This document shows, piece by piece, positions 34,349 to 43,274 of a stretch of 64,000 nt of DNA (the first letter of the stretch is position 1; each line of letters opens with the position of its first letter). The stretch lies in NCBI RefSeq assembly GCF_000826185.2, contig NZ_LN648873.1, forward strand, positions 391,282 through 455,281. The letters run 5' to 3'. The position numbers and the translations under genes were made by a program. A model generated the notes under the pieces. That model saw only the letters and a program-made list of their open reading frames with translations, was not told the DNA's origin and did no database searches. Source of the DNA: Microbacterium gorillae (GTDB lineage: Bacteria > Actinomycetota > Actinomycetes > Actinomycetales > Microbacteriaceae).

Positions 34349-35017
34349 GTGAGTGACGTGCGCATCAACCCGAGCATCCTGTCCGCCGACTTCGTCAACA
34401 TGCAGGCGGACCTCGACCGCATCGCGGGAGCGGATTTCGTGCACGTCGACGTGATGGACAACCACTTCGTGCCGAACCTGACGTTCGGACCGCAGATGGT
34501 GGAGCGCATCCAGGCGACGAGCCCGGTGCCGCTGGATGTCCACTTGATGATCACGGACGCCGACCGCTGGGCGCCCGGCTACGCCGAACTCGGCGCGGCG
34601 AGCGTGACGTTCCACCTGGAGGCGACCGATGAGCCGGTGGCACTGGCGCGGCGCCTGCGGCAGATCGGCGCGCGCGCCGGCGTCGCCGTGAAGCCGGGCA
34701 CGCCGGCGGGGCTGCTGTACGAGGTGATGGACGAGTTCGACCAGATCCTCGTGATGACGGTCGAACCCGGCTTCGGCGGGCAGTCCTTCATGCCGGACAT
34801 GATGCCGAAGCTTTCCGGCCTCGCCGCCGAGGCTCGTCGGCGCGGATCGGCGGTCTGGCTGCAGGTGGACGGTGGAATCTCCGCCGATACGATCGAGCAG
34901 GCCGCGGCGGCCGGAGCGGACACGTTCGTCGCCGGGTCCGCGGTGTTCGGGGCCGCTGACCCGGACGCCGCCATCGCCGGCCTGCGCACGGCGGCCGCCG
35001 GTCATTCGCACTCCTGA
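34349..35017 (+). CDS. rpe: Ribulose-phosphate 3-epimerase
   Basis: Interconverts ribulose-5-P and xylulose-5-P in the pentose phosphate pathway. The 222 residues form a TIM barrel. INPSILSADF, HVDVMDNHFVPNLTFGP with the catalytic Asp and metal His, MTVEPGFGGQSF and VDGGIS match the family in order. The start is a GTG (VSDVRINPS) after GGGGG. hisE follows after 19 nt; rpe-hisE-hisG is a common actinobacterial order. Confidence 0.96.
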   Translation: MSDVRINPSILSADFVNMQADLDRIAGADFVHVDVMDNHFVPNLTFGPQMVERIQATSPVPLDVHLMITDADRWAPGYAELGAASVTFHLEATDEPVALARRLRQIGARAGVAVKPGTPAGLLYEVMDEFDQILVMTVEPGFGGQSFMPDMMPKLSGLAAEARRRGSAVWLQVDGGISADTIEQAAAAGADTFVAGSAVFGAADPDAAIAGLRTAAAGHSHS

Positions 35018-35024
35018 GGGCCGG

Positions 35025-35030
35025 TAACCT
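35025..35030 (+). promoter_or_regulatory. Putative leaderless -10 box of hisE
   Basis: TAACCT, then 6 nt, then the hisE GTG at 35037. No ribosome-binding site fits the gap. It would drive hisE-hisG-hisF-hisI. Confidence 0.5.
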
Positions 35031-35036
35031 GGACGA

Positions 35037-35300
35037 GTGAAGACATTCGAGGACCTCTTCGACGAGCTGACCGCGAAAGCCGAGGCGAAGACCCCCGGCT
35101 CCCGCACGGTGGAGCTGCTCGACGGCGGCGTCCATACGATCGGTAAGAAGATCGTCGAAGAAGCCGCCGAGGCCTGGATGGCCGCGGAGTACGAGACCGA
35201 CGAGGACACCGCGCTGGAGATCTCCCAGCTGCTCTACCACGCTCAGGTGCTCATGATCGCGCGCGGCATCTCGCTCGCGGACGTGTACCGCCACCTCTGA
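35037..35300 (+). CDS. hisE: Phosphoribosyl-ATP pyrophosphatase
   Basis: Second step of histidine synthesis: removes pyrophosphate from PR-ATP. It is a small 87-residue MazG-like helical protein. The metal motif [17 protein letters not shown] holds the E-x-x-E-A-x-E/E-x-x-D pattern, and [13 protein letters not shown] follows. It uses a GTG start. hisG starts 21 nt later. Confidence 0.95.
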   Translation: MKTFEDLFDELTAKAEAKTPGSRTVELLDGGVHTIGKKIVEEAAEAWMAAEYETDEDTALEISQLLYHAQVLMIARGISLADVYRHL

Positions 35301-35321
35301 CCTTCACCCCGAAAGCGAAAA

Positions 35322-36161
35322 ATGCTCCGCATCGCCGTGCCCAACAAGGGCGCACTGTCCGAAACCGCCGCCGCCATGCTGCTCGAAGCCGGATACGCCG
35401 GCCGACGAGACGCCAAGAGCCTGCACCTGATCGACCCGGAGAACGACGTCGAGTTCTTCTTCCTCCGCCCGCGTGACATCGCCACCTATGTCGGCTCCGG
35501 CGCTCTGGATGCCGGCATCACCGGCCGAGACCTGCTGCTGGACTCGCACAGCCCCGCGCAGGAGATCGAGAAGCTCGGCTTCGGCGCGTCCACGCTGCGC
35601 TTCGCCGCGCGTCCCGGAACCTTCACCGAAGTCGCCGAGTTGAACGGCCACCGCGTCGCGACCGCGTTCCCGGGCCTCGTCCGCTCGTACCTCGAGAAGG
35701 AGGGCCTGACCGTCGAGATCGTCCAGCTCGACGGCGCTGTGGAATCGGCGGTCGAGCTCGGGGTCGCGGACGCGATCGCCGACGTCGTCGAGACCGGCAC
35801 CACTCTGCGCCAGGCGGGCTTGGACGTCTTCGGTCCGGCCGTGCTGAAATCCGAAGCCGTGCTCATCTCCTCGCCGGACGGACACCCGGCGATCGACACG
35901 CTCCTGCGGCGCCTGCGCGGTGTCATGGTCGCCCGTCGGTACGTGCTGATCGACTACGACCTGCCCGCCGATCTCGTGGAGCAGGCCGTCGCGATCGCCC
36001 CGGGCCGTGAGTCCGCGACGATCTCTCCGCTGCAGGACCCGTCCTGGGTGGCCGTGCGCGTGATGATCCCGCGCAAGGGCATGAACAAGGTCATGGACAA
36101 GCTCTACGCGATCGGCGCTCGCGCCATCCTCGTGAGCGCGATCGCGGCGGCCCGACTCTGA
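35322..36161 (+). CDS. hisG: ATP phosphoribosyltransferase (long form)
   Basis: First, feedback-regulated step of histidine synthesis: ATP plus PRPP to PR-ATP. The 279 residues are the long form with a C-terminal ACT-like regulatory domain (~205-279), so HisZ is not needed. [14 protein letters not shown] opens the protein, and [19 protein letters not shown] is the PRPP loop. Its stop overlaps the hisF ATG by one base. Confidence 0.97.
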   Translation: MLRIAVPNKGALSETAAAMLLEAGYAGRRDAKSLHLIDPENDVEFFFLRPRDIATYVGSGALDAGITGRDLLLDSHSPAQEIEKLGFGASTLRFAARPGTFTEVAELNGHRVATAFPGLVRSYLEKEGLTVEIVQLDGAVESAVELGVADAIADVVETGTTLRQAGLDVFGPAVLKSEAVLISSPDGHPAIDTLLRRLRGVMVARRYVLIDYDLPADLVEQAVAIAPGRESATISPLQDPSWVAVRVMIPRKGMNKVMDKLYAIGARAILVSAIAAARL

Positions 36162-36922
36162 TGACCGTCGCCACCCGTGTCATCCCGTGCCTGGACGTCG
36201 CCGACGGCAAGGTCGTCAAGGGTGTGAACTTCCAGAACCTCGCCGAGATGGGCGATCCCGTCGAGCTCGCGCAGCGCTATTTCGAGCAGGGCGCCGATGA
36301 GCTGACGTTCCTCGATGTCACCGCCACGACCGAGGAACGCGCCACGACGTACGAGGTCGTTCGCCGGACCGCGGAGCAGGTCTTCATTCCCCTCACCGTC
36401 GGTGGTGGCGTCCGCTCGGCCGAGGACGTGGCGAAGCTCTTGGCCGTCGGCGCGGACAAGATCGGGGTCAACTCGGCCGCGATCGCCCGCCCGGAGTTGA
36501 TCGACGACATCGCCGACCGGTTCGGCAACCAGGTGATCGTGCTGTCGCTGGACGTGAAACGTGCGACCACAACGCCGTCCGGGTTCGTGGTGACCACGCA
36601 CGGCGGCCGCACCGAGACGGCGCTGGACGCCCTGGTGTGGGCCCGCGAGGCGATCGAGCGCGGTGCCGGCGAGCTGCTGGTGAACTCCATCGACGCGGAC
36701 GGCACGCGCGCCGGTTTCGACCTGGACCTGGTTTCGCTGATGCGCGAGGTCGCCGCGGTGCCCGTGATCGCGTCCGGGGGAGCGGGAGCGCTCGAGCACT
36801 TCGCGCCGGCCGTGCACGCCGGCGCGGACGCGGTGCTCGCCGCGAGCGTGTTCCACACCGGTCAGATGACCATTGGCGAGGTCAAGGACGCGCTGCGCGC
36901 GGACGGGATCACGGTCCGATGA
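36161..36922 (+). CDS. hisF: Imidazole glycerol phosphate synthase cyclase subunit
   Basis: With HisH it makes imidazole glycerol phosphate and AICAR. It is a 253-residue barrel. Catalytic Asp residues lie in [15 protein letters not shown] and [11 protein letters not shown]. Phosphate loops [14 protein letters not shown] and [13 protein letters not shown] are intact. The partner hisH is not in this window. It overlaps hisG (1 nt) and hisI (4 nt). Confidence 0.97.
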   Translation: MTVATRVIPCLDVADGKVVKGVNFQNLAEMGDPVELAQRYFEQGADELTFLDVTATTEERATTYEVVRRTAEQVFIPLTVGGGVRSAEDVAKLLAVGADKIGVNSAAIARPELIDDIADRFGNQVIVLSLDVKRATTTPSGFVVTTHGGRTETALDALVWAREAIERGAGELLVNSIDADGTRAGFDLDLVSLMREVAAVPVIASGGAGALEHFAPAVHAGADAVLAASVFHTGQMTIGEVKDALRADGITVR

Positions 36923-37266
36923 CGGCATCGCTGTTTCCCGAGGTCCGCTACAGCGCGGACGGACTCGTGCCGGTCATCGTGCAGCAGTACGACACCGGCG
37001 AGGTGCTGATGCTGGCCTGGATGGACGAGGAAGCGCTGCGACGGACGCTGTCAGAGCGGCGCGCCACCTACTGGTCCCGCTCGCGGGGCGAGTACTGGCG
37101 CAAGGGCGACACCTCCGGCCACACCCAGGCGGTGCACGCGGTGTCCTACGACTGTGACGGCGACACGTTGCTCATGCAGGTCGACCAGACGGGTGCCGCG
37201 TGCCACACCGGAACGCGCACGTGCTTCGACGGACGCGCGCTTCCGCTCGCGGAGGCCTCCGAGTGA
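36919..37266 (+). CDS. hisI: Phosphoribosyl-AMP cyclohydrolase
   Basis: Third step of histidine synthesis, a zinc hydrolase. The 115 residues are standard for a monofunctional enzyme. [34 protein letters not shown] and [12 protein letters not shown] provide the metal Asp and zinc Cys residues. The ATG overlaps the hisF stop; a longer open frame upstream lies within hisF. Confidence 0.96.
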   Translation: MTASLFPEVRYSADGLVPVIVQQYDTGEVLMLAWMDEEALRRTLSERRATYWSRSRGEYWRKGDTSGHTQAVHAVSYDCDGDTLLMQVDQTGAACHTGTRTCFDGRALPLAEASE

Positions 37267-37856
37267 TCCGCCGCGCCCGGTCGCTGTCGGTCGTCGCCCT
37301 GCTGCTGGCCGGGGCGATCGGTGTCCTCGCGTCCACGCAATCGTGGCTTTCCGTCCTCCTGCGCGACGGGGGAGGGGACGCGCTGACGGTTCTGGGTGCG
37401 GCCGCGATCCCCGTGCTCGTGCCGCTCAGCCTCGCCGCCCTCGCTCTCGGCGCGGCGCTGTCGATCGTGGGGCGCATCCCGCGCTATGTCTTCGCGGTGC
37501 TCGCGGTCGCGATCGGCGTCTGGCTGACCGTGCTGACCGTGGGGCTGCTGATCGCCGTGCCGGTCTCCGCGTACGCGTCCGCGGTCACCGATCGCACCGG
37601 GATCGCCGGAAACGACGCGATCGTCGCGCTGGTGGCGAGCGTGACGCCCACCGCCTGGGCGTATGTGAGCCTGGTGGCCTGGGCGCTGCTGATCGTGGCC
37701 GGAGTCTTCGTCCTCGCCACCGCGCATCGGTGGACGGCCTCCGGACGCAAGTACCGCACCGCCGCCGTGCGCGAGCATCACGACGGCCCCCTCGACGCGG
37801 TCGACTCGTGGGATGACCTGTCCCGCGGCGAGGATCCCACTGCCGGTCGATCCTGA
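37263..37856 (+). CDS. Trp biosynthesis-associated membrane protein family
   Basis: A 197-residue integral membrane protein with four predicted membrane helices (about 8-25, 42-68, 72-100 and 130-155) and a charged C-terminal tail. Length, topology and position between hisI and trpC match the TIGR02234 family found near trp genes in actinobacteria. Its function is unknown. The GTG start overlaps the hisI stop and has GGAGG-like bases upstream. Confidence 0.82.
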   Translation: MIRRARSLSVVALLLAGAIGVLASTQSWLSVLLRDGGGDALTVLGAAAIPVLVPLSLAALALGAALSIVGRIPRYVFAVLAVAIGVWLTVLTVGLLIAVPVSAYASAVTDRTGIAGNDAIVALVASVTPTAWAYVSLVAWALLIVAGVFVLATAHRWTASGRKYRTAAVREHHDGPLDAVDSWDDLSRGEDPTAGRS

Positions 37857-37859
37857 CGA

Positions 37860-37865
37860 TAGACT
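37860..37865 (+). promoter_or_regulatory. Putative -10 box before the HGxxPAAW gene
   Basis: TAGACT, 33 nt before the ATG, with a GGAGG ribosome-binding site near 37887. It may supply an internal promoter for the trp genes. Confidence 0.4.
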
Positions 37866-37897
37866 GAGAAACCCCGAACGCCTTACTGGAGGACACC

Positions 37898-38128
37898 ATG
37901 AGCAACCCCATCGCAGACCCCGGCCACGGACACTCGCCCGCGGCGTGGACCGCTGTGGTGATCATGCTCGTCGCGATCGGGCTGGGCACGCTCTTCTTCG
38001 CCATGAACATCCCCGCCCTCGTCTGGGTGTGCGCCGCTCTCGTGGTGGTCGGGCTCATCGTCGGCGTCGTGATGGCCAAGGCCGGTTACGGTGTCAAGGG
38101 CCCGAAGTACGTCGCGAAGAAGCACTGA
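37898..38128 (+). CDS. HGxxPAAW family small membrane protein
   Basis: A 76-residue protein with the name-giving motif HGHSPAAW at residues ~11-18, followed by two membrane helices and a basic tail (GPKYVAKKH). The family is restricted to actinobacteria and is typically found just upstream of trpC; its role is unknown. trpC starts 1 nt after the stop. Confidence 0.9.
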   Translation: MSNPIADPGHGHSPAAWTAVVIMLVAIGLGTLFFAMNIPALVWVCAALVVVGLIVGVVMAKAGYGVKGPKYVAKKH

Positions 38129-38129
38129 C

Positions 38130-38909
38130 GTGGTCCTCGCCGACCTCACGGCCGGCGCTGTCGAGGACGCTCGCACCCGCGAGTTGACGCGCCCGCTGAG
38201 CGCGGTGCAGGCCGCCGCCGCGGATCGTGCACCGGCGCTGGACGCCCTCGCCGCGCTGGCACCCGCCGAGCGGGTGAAGATCATCGCCGAGGTCAAGCGT
38301 GCGTCGCCGTCCCGCGGCGACCTCGCCGCGATTCCGGACCCCGCGCACCAGGCGTCGCTCTACCGCACCGGTGGGGCATCGGCGATCAGCGTGCTCACCG
38401 AGCAGCGCAAGTTCAAGGGCAGCCTGGACGACCTCGCCGCCGTCCGCGCCGCCGTGGATCTGCCGCTGCTGCGCAAGGACTTCATCGCCACCGAGTACCA
38501 GGTGTGGGAGGCGCGGGCGACCGGTGCCGACCTCGTGCTGCTGATCGTCGCCGCGCTGGATGACGACACGCTGCGGCGCCTGTACGACCTCGTGCTCGAG
38601 CTCGGCATGACGCCGCTGATCGAAACGCACGACGCCGCCGAGCTCGACCGTGCCCTGGCGCTGGAGGCGCAGCTCATCGGCGTGAACGCCCGCAACCTCA
38701 GCACGTTCGAGCTGGACCCGGACCTGTTCGGGCGCCTCGCACCGACCATTCCGGCCGGCGTGATCAAGATCGCCGAATCGGCGGTCCTGGCGCCGAAGGA
38801 CGTGCGCCACTACCGCGACGCCGGGGCGGACGTCGTCCTCATCGGCGAAGCGCTGGTGACCGGGGACCCGGTCGCCACGCTGCAGACGTATCTGGAGGCC
38901 GGCTCATGA
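38130..38909 (+). CDS. trpC: Indole-3-glycerol-phosphate synthase
   Basis: Closes the indole ring from CdRP. The 259-residue TIM barrel has its catalytic residues in [33 protein letters not shown] and [12 protein letters not shown]. It starts at a GTG 1 nt after the HGxxPAAW stop, and the stop overlaps trpB by 4 nt. trpE, trpG and trpD are not in the window. Confidence 0.96.
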   Translation: MVLADLTAGAVEDARTRELTRPLSAVQAAAADRAPALDALAALAPAERVKIIAEVKRASPSRGDLAAIPDPAHQASLYRTGGASAISVLTEQRKFKGSLDDLAAVRAAVDLPLLRKDFIATEYQVWEARATGADLVLLIVAALDDDTLRRLYDLVLELGMTPLIETHDAAELDRALALEAQLIGVNARNLSTFELDPDLFGRLAPTIPAGVIKIAESAVLAPKDVRHYRDAGADVVLIGEALVTGDPVATLQTYLEAGS

Positions 38910-40117
38910 GCCTGCGTGATCAGCACGGTCCGTTCTTCGGCGAGTTCGGCGGGCGGTACATGCCCGAGTCGCTCATCGCGGCGATCGACGAGCTCACCGC
39001 GGTGTGGGAATCGGCGATGGCCGATCCCGAGTTCGACGCCGAGTACCGGGGACTACTGAGCTCGTACGCCGGACGCCCGTCGATCCTCACTGAAGTGCCC
39101 CGGTTCGCCGAGCACGCCGGGGGAGCGCGGATCTTCCTCAAGCGCGAGGACCTGAACCACACCGGCTCGCACAAGATCAACAACGTGCTCGGTCAGGCAC
39201 TGCTGACCAAGCGGCTGGGCAAGACCCGCGTGATCGCGGAGACCGGGGCGGGGCAGCACGGTGTCGCGACCGCGACCGCGGCGGCCCTGTTCGGCTTCGA
39301 CTGCACGATCTACATGGGCGAGGTGGACACCGAGCGCCAGGCCCTGAACGTCGCGCGCATGCGGCTGCTCGGCGCCGAGGTCGTGGCCGTGAAGACCGGC
39401 TCGCGCACGCTCAAGGACGCCATCAACGACGCGTACCGCGACTGGGTCGCGAGCGTCGAGACCACCAACTACATCTTCGGCACCGCCGCGGGGCCGCACC
39501 CGTTCCCGGCGCTCGTCCGCGACTTCCAGAAGGTCATCTCGGAGGAGGCGCGCGCGCAGCTGCTCGACCAGGTCGGCCGCCTGCCGGACGTCGTCGTCGC
39601 CGCCGTCGGTGGCGGGTCCAACGCCATCGGCATGTTCGACGCGTTCCTGGACGACGAGGGCGTGAAGCTGTACGGCGTCGAGGCGGCCGGTGACGGCGTG
39701 GACACGCCCAAGCACGCCGCGTCCATTGAGCGCGGACGCCCCGGAGTGCTGCACGGCGCGAAGACGTTCGTGCTGCAGGACGAGGACGGGCAGACCATCG
39801 AGTCGCACTCGATCTCCGCGGGCCTGGACTACCCCGGCGTCGGCCCCGAGCACGCGTGGCTCGCGTCCATCGGGCGTGCCGAGTACATTCCGGCGACCGA
39901 TGACGAGGCGATGCAGGCCCTCCGTCTGTTGAGCCGCACGGAGGGCATCATTCCTGCGATCGAGTCCGCGCACGCCCTCGCCGGTGCGATCCGGCTCGGC
40001 AAGGAGCTCGGGCCGGACGCGCTCATCGCCGTGTGTCTGTCCGGTCGGGGCGATAAGGACATGGACACCGCCGCGCGGTACTTCGATCTGTACGACAACG
40101 CGGGGGAGCAGGCATGA
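38906..40117 (+). CDS. trpB: Tryptophan synthase beta chain
   Basis: PLP enzyme joining indole and serine to tryptophan. The 403 residues carry the PLP Lys90 in [15 protein letters not shown], the [12 protein letters not shown] catalytic loop and the phosphate loop GGGSNAIG. It overlaps trpC and trpA by 4 nt each, as expected for subunits of one alpha2-beta2 complex. Confidence 0.98.
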   Translation: MSLRDQHGPFFGEFGGRYMPESLIAAIDELTAVWESAMADPEFDAEYRGLLSSYAGRPSILTEVPRFAEHAGGARIFLKREDLNHTGSHKINNVLGQALLTKRLGKTRVIAETGAGQHGVATATAAALFGFDCTIYMGEVDTERQALNVARMRLLGAEVVAVKTGSRTLKDAINDAYRDWVASVETTNYIFGTAAGPHPFPALVRDFQKVISEEARAQLLDQVGRLPDVVVAAVGGGSNAIGMFDAFLDDEGVKLYGVEAAGDGVDTPKHAASIERGRPGVLHGAKTFVLQDEDGQTIESHSISAGLDYPGVGPEHAWLASIGRAEYIPATDDEAMQALRLLSRTEGIIPAIESAHALAGAIRLGKELGPDALIAVCLSGRGDKDMDTAARYFDLYDNAGEQA

Positions 40118-40899
40118 GCCGCGTCGAGGCCGCCATCGCGAAGGCGGAGGCCGAGGGCCGCGGTGCGTTCGTCGGTTATCTGCCCGCCGGGTACCCCGAT
40201 ATCGACACCTTCGTCGAGGCGGCGGTGACGCTCGCCGACAGCGGCGCGGACATCCTCGAGATCGGTCCGCCGTACTCCGACCCGGTGATGGACGGCCCGA
40301 TCATCCAGGAGGCCACCCAGCAGGCGCTGGCGAACGGCTTCCGGCTGAAGGACCTTTTCCCCGCGATTCGCGCGATCACCGCGCGCACCGACGTTCCGGT
40401 CCTGGTCATGACCTACTGGAACCCGGTGCTGCAGTACGGCGTGGACCGCTACGCCGATGACCTGCTCGCCGCGGGCGGCGCCGGACTCATCACGCCGGAT
40501 ATCACGCCGGAAGCGGCGGAGGAGTGGATCGCGGCCTCGAAGCGCACGGGCCTTGACCGCGTGTTCCTGGCCGCGCCGACCAGTACTGACGAGCGTCTGC
40601 GCATGGTGGTGGAGAGCTCCACCGGCTTCGTCTACACCGTGTCCACGATGGGCATCACGGGTGAGCGTGCCGAGCTCGATGCCGCCGCGCGCACGCTGGT
40701 GTCGCGCCTGCGTGACGCGGGCGTCGGACGCGCGTGTGTCGGCATCGGCATCTCGAACGCCGATCAGGTGCACGGCGTGCTGGAGTACGCCGACGGCGCC
40801 ATCGTCGGCACGGCGCTGGTGCGTTCGCTGCGCGACGGCGGCCTGTCCGGGCTCGCGGACACCGCGCGCGCCCTCGCCGCCGGCACCGTCCGCGACTGA
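40114..40899 (+). CDS. trpA: Tryptophan synthase alpha chain
   Basis: Splits indole-3-glycerol phosphate to indole and G3P. It has 261 residues. Catalytic Glu49 (ILEIGPP) and Asp56 (YSDPVMDGP) are present, along with the [11 protein letters not shown] and [12 protein letters not shown] loops. The last codons (GTVRD and stop) are followed by an imperfect tandem copy of the same bases. Cassette 2 begins about 120 nt downstream. Confidence 0.97.
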   Translation: MSRVEAAIAKAEAEGRGAFVGYLPAGYPDIDTFVEAAVTLADSGADILEIGPPYSDPVMDGPIIQEATQQALANGFRLKDLFPAIRAITARTDVPVLVMTYWNPVLQYGVDRYADDLLAAGGAGLITPDITPEAAEEWIAASKRTGLDRVFLAAPTSTDERLRMVVESSTGFVYTVSTMGITGERAELDAAARTLVSRLRDAGVGRACVGIGISNADQVHGVLEYADGAIVGTALVRSLRDGGLSGLADTARALAAGTVRD

Positions 40900-40935
40900 C
40901 GCAGCGGGGGCACCGTCAGCGACTGACGTAGCGGG
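40882..40935 (+). repeat. Imperfect tandem repeat at the trpA 3' end
   Basis: GGCACCGTCCGCGACTGACG, the trpA end including its TGA, recurs as GGCACCGTCAGCGACTGACG about 28 nt later. A third degenerate GGCACTGTCCGG follows. Confidence 0.75.
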
Positions 40936-41023
40936 GCACTGTCCGGCGAGCTGATCGCGATGCCTCAGGCGTGCTCGGGCAGATCGCGGCGGCGCGTCGG
41001 GCTGCCGGCGGTGACAAGCGGCT

Positions 41024-41286
41024 CATGACGACACGGGTTCTGTGGGCGGTTCCGTTCTTCCATCGGCGCGCGGACTTCGGGATCTTCGGTCGGGTGCGCA
41101 CGAAGAAGCGTGCTTCGCTGCCTGCCGCGCCTCGAGCTGCTGAGGGGGGCTGGGTTTTCGGCTTAAGACTGCCCGGCGGATTCTCGCGTTCCCGACGCCG
41201 TCTTGCGTTCCCCGTTTCCGTCACTCTCTTCCCGCGCCGCCAGCCGCCCGCTCCCGGTCGTTGAGCGAGCGCCAGCGAGACGAAAC
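41024..41286 (-). repeat. Cassette 2 left arm
   Basis: From outside inward: ATGACGACACGGGTTCTG (from 41025), GGTTCCGTTCTTCCATCGGC (from 41049), GGCTTAAGAC (41160-41169), GCCGTCTTGCGTTCCC (from about 41197), and the REP-like GAGCGAGCGCCAGCGAGAC (ending about 41281). The 506-bp gap 40900-41405 contains only this arm, the trpA repeat and the promoter of the next gene. Confidence 0.8.
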
Positions 41287-41392
41287 GGCGTGAGATGCGT
41301 GGCGGACTCGAGGTAAGAGAAACCTCATCTCCACAGGTCCGGAATCCGTACACAGCCTGGGGAATACGCCTTCGAATGTCGGCGGTGCGGCG

Positions 41393-41398
41393 TAAAAT
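41393..41398 (+). promoter_or_regulatory. Leaderless -10 box of DUF222-HNH gene 2
   Basis: TAAAAT then 7 nt then ATG, base-for-base the same as before copy 1. Confidence 0.65.
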
Positions 41399-41405
41399 AT
41401 GGGTT

Positions 41406-42799
41406 ATGAACACGACGATGGAACGGACCCGGGAGACGATGGCACACGCCGTCGCCGACCTCCGCTCCATCCTTGATTCCGACACCCTCGACATCGCCGA
41501 ACGGGACGACATGCTCGGGTTCCTGACCGGGGTCGGAGACCTGTACCGGCAAGTCGAAGCCACGCTCGTGGTCAGCACCGGTGTCATCGAGAAGCGCTCC
41601 GCCACGGCGGAGCGCTTCGACGTTTCCAGCGACTGCCGCTCCGCGAACGAAGTCCTGCAACGCACCACCGGTGCCGCACCGACCACGGTCAAGCGGTGGA
41701 GCCGGCTCGCCGCTGTCATCAAGCCGGAGCGCACGCTCGCGTCGGGCGAGGTTCGGCCAGCCGAGTTCCCTGCCCTCCGCGATGCACTCACGTCGGGTGC
41801 GATCGGTGTTGACGGTCTCGAGGCCGCGACCAGGCCCCTGCGGGAGATCCGGGATCGGGTTGACTCCGCCGAGCTGGCGGACATTGACGAGATCCTCGCC
41901 GCCATCACGACGACCACGGGTGCGCCGGTGATGTGCGACACCCTCCGCGACGCGGCCCTCCGTCTCGGCGCCGAGCTCGATCTCACCGGCGCCGAGCTCG
42001 AGGAAGAACGTGCGATGCGGGCCGGTCGCTTCGGATCGGTGTCAAGCGCAACGGGCTCGTCCCGATCCACGGGAACCTGATGGTCGAAACCGCCGGGGCC
42101 CTCTGCGTGCTCCTGGATTCGATCAACAACCCGCACGGCAAGCCGGCGGGTGTGAGGTTCCGGCCATCCGACGAAGTCGATGATGACAGCTCGGATGTGC
42201 GAACGATGGCGCAGCGCAACCACGACGCCCTCGCCACGATCCTCGCCGCGGTCCCCGGAGCTCCGGATCTGCCGATGAACGGTGGCAATGCTCCGGTGCT
42301 GGTCATCCACGCCACCGAAGACACCGTCCGCGCGGGTGAAGGGTGGGCGTCGATCCCCGGAGCCGACGGCACCGGCACCGACGTGCCCGTCCCGTTCGCG
42401 GCCGCCGAGCATGCCGGATGCTGCGGCACGGTTCAACGCCTCACGTCCGCGGTGAACGGGAAGATCGTCAAGCTCACCGTCGCCGACCGGGTCTTCAACA
42501 CGGACCAGCGGAGGGTGATCATCGCCCGCGACCGGTCCTGCGTCATCCCGGGATGCCACACCCCGGCGAGGTGGTGCGAAATCCACCACGTGAAGGAGTG
42601 GGCGAACGGCGGCAAGACCGACGTGGGCAACGGGGTGCTGATCTGCTGGCACCACCATCGGTTCCTGGAACGCATGGGCTGGCAGATCCGGATGACCGAC
42701 GGCGTTCCGGAGGTCAGACCACCGGACTGGATCGACCCCACCCAGACCTGGCGTCCCACCGGTCTTCGGGCCGTCGCCCGCCCGAGTCGGGGTGCGTGA
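41406..42799 (+). pseudogene. DUF222 HNH endonuclease-like gene, copy 2 (one-base frameshift)
   Basis: Homologous to copy 1 along its whole length. The first frame (from MNTTMERTRE) runs to about base 42017; one C is missing between 42018 and 42022 compared with copy 1 (ATGCGGGCC against ATGCGCGGCC). The rest, including the HNH motif SCVIPGCHT, EIHHVKEWANGGKTDVGN and WHHHRFL, continues in the next frame to a TGA at 42799. As read, the protein would stop early at ~225 residues without the nuclease domain. Corrected, it would be ~464 residues. The second half is otherwise undamaged, so the lesion is recent, or a sequencing error. Confidence 0.85.
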
Positions 42800-42856
42800 T
42801 GTCCGGGGAGAGCTCTGCCCAGACCGTGGTCGGGTCCGCCATGCCCATCGCGGCGT

Positions 42857-43120
42857 TCGGTCTCGCTGACGCTCGCCCAATGACCGGGCACGGAGCGAGC
42901 GGAGTGCGGGCGGCCGGAGCGGGAACGGTGCTTCGGGAACGCAAGACGGCGACGCGAGGCGAGTTGTCCCCAAACGGTCTTAAGCCAAATACGCTCGCAC
43001 GCTGGAACGCGAAGCGCCGAACGCGGCCGTGCCACGCAGGACCCCAGCGCACCGGCGGCGACCACCTCGAGACCCGCGCCCCGATGGACCGAGGAAACCA
43101 TGCGCAGAACCCGTGCCGTC
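42857..43120 (+). repeat. Cassette 2 right arm
   Basis: From the gene outward: REP-like TCTCGCTGACGCTCGC (from about 42861), GGGAACGCAAGACGGCGACG (from about 42935), GTCTTAAGCC (42977-42986), CGCCCCGATGGACCGAGG (from about 43077), and AGAACCCGTGCCGTC (43106-43120). It mirrors the left arm. The 475-bp gap 42800-43274 has no gene. Confidence 0.8.
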
Positions 43121-43261
43121 CTAGGCGAAAAGTCGCAACCGCGCTGGAACGCCGGACGAAGTACCATCCCGCCGCGAACGATCCCAGGGCACCGAGGGAA
43201 CACACGCGACCGACACGGAGGCAGCGGAACAGCACCGTCATGGACCTCGGCTCCGGGGAAG

Positions 43262-43267
43262 TAGACT
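43262..43267 (+). promoter_or_regulatory. Putative leaderless -10 box of lgt
   Basis: TAGACT, 7 nt, then the lgt ATG at 43275. There is no ribosome-binding site. It gives lgt its own promoter downstream of cassette 2. Confidence 0.55.
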
Positions 43268-43274
43268 TCAGTCC

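Larger units (their letters stand above)
41024..43120 (+). mobile_element. DUF222-HNH cassette 2 with inverted flanking arms
   Basis: Same design and length as cassette 1: left arm, gene, right arm. It separates trpA from lgt, which are often neighbours in actinobacteria. GCAGCGG-GCACCGTCA-like bases occur on both sides (40901-40918 and 43221-43240) and could be a worn target duplication. Ends are approximate. Confidence 0.6.

Noticed and set aside
42000..42030. Programmed frameshift in DUF222 copy 2
   Set aside because: There is no slippery heptamer or downstream structure, and copy 1 has a continuous frame; a simple deletion explains it.
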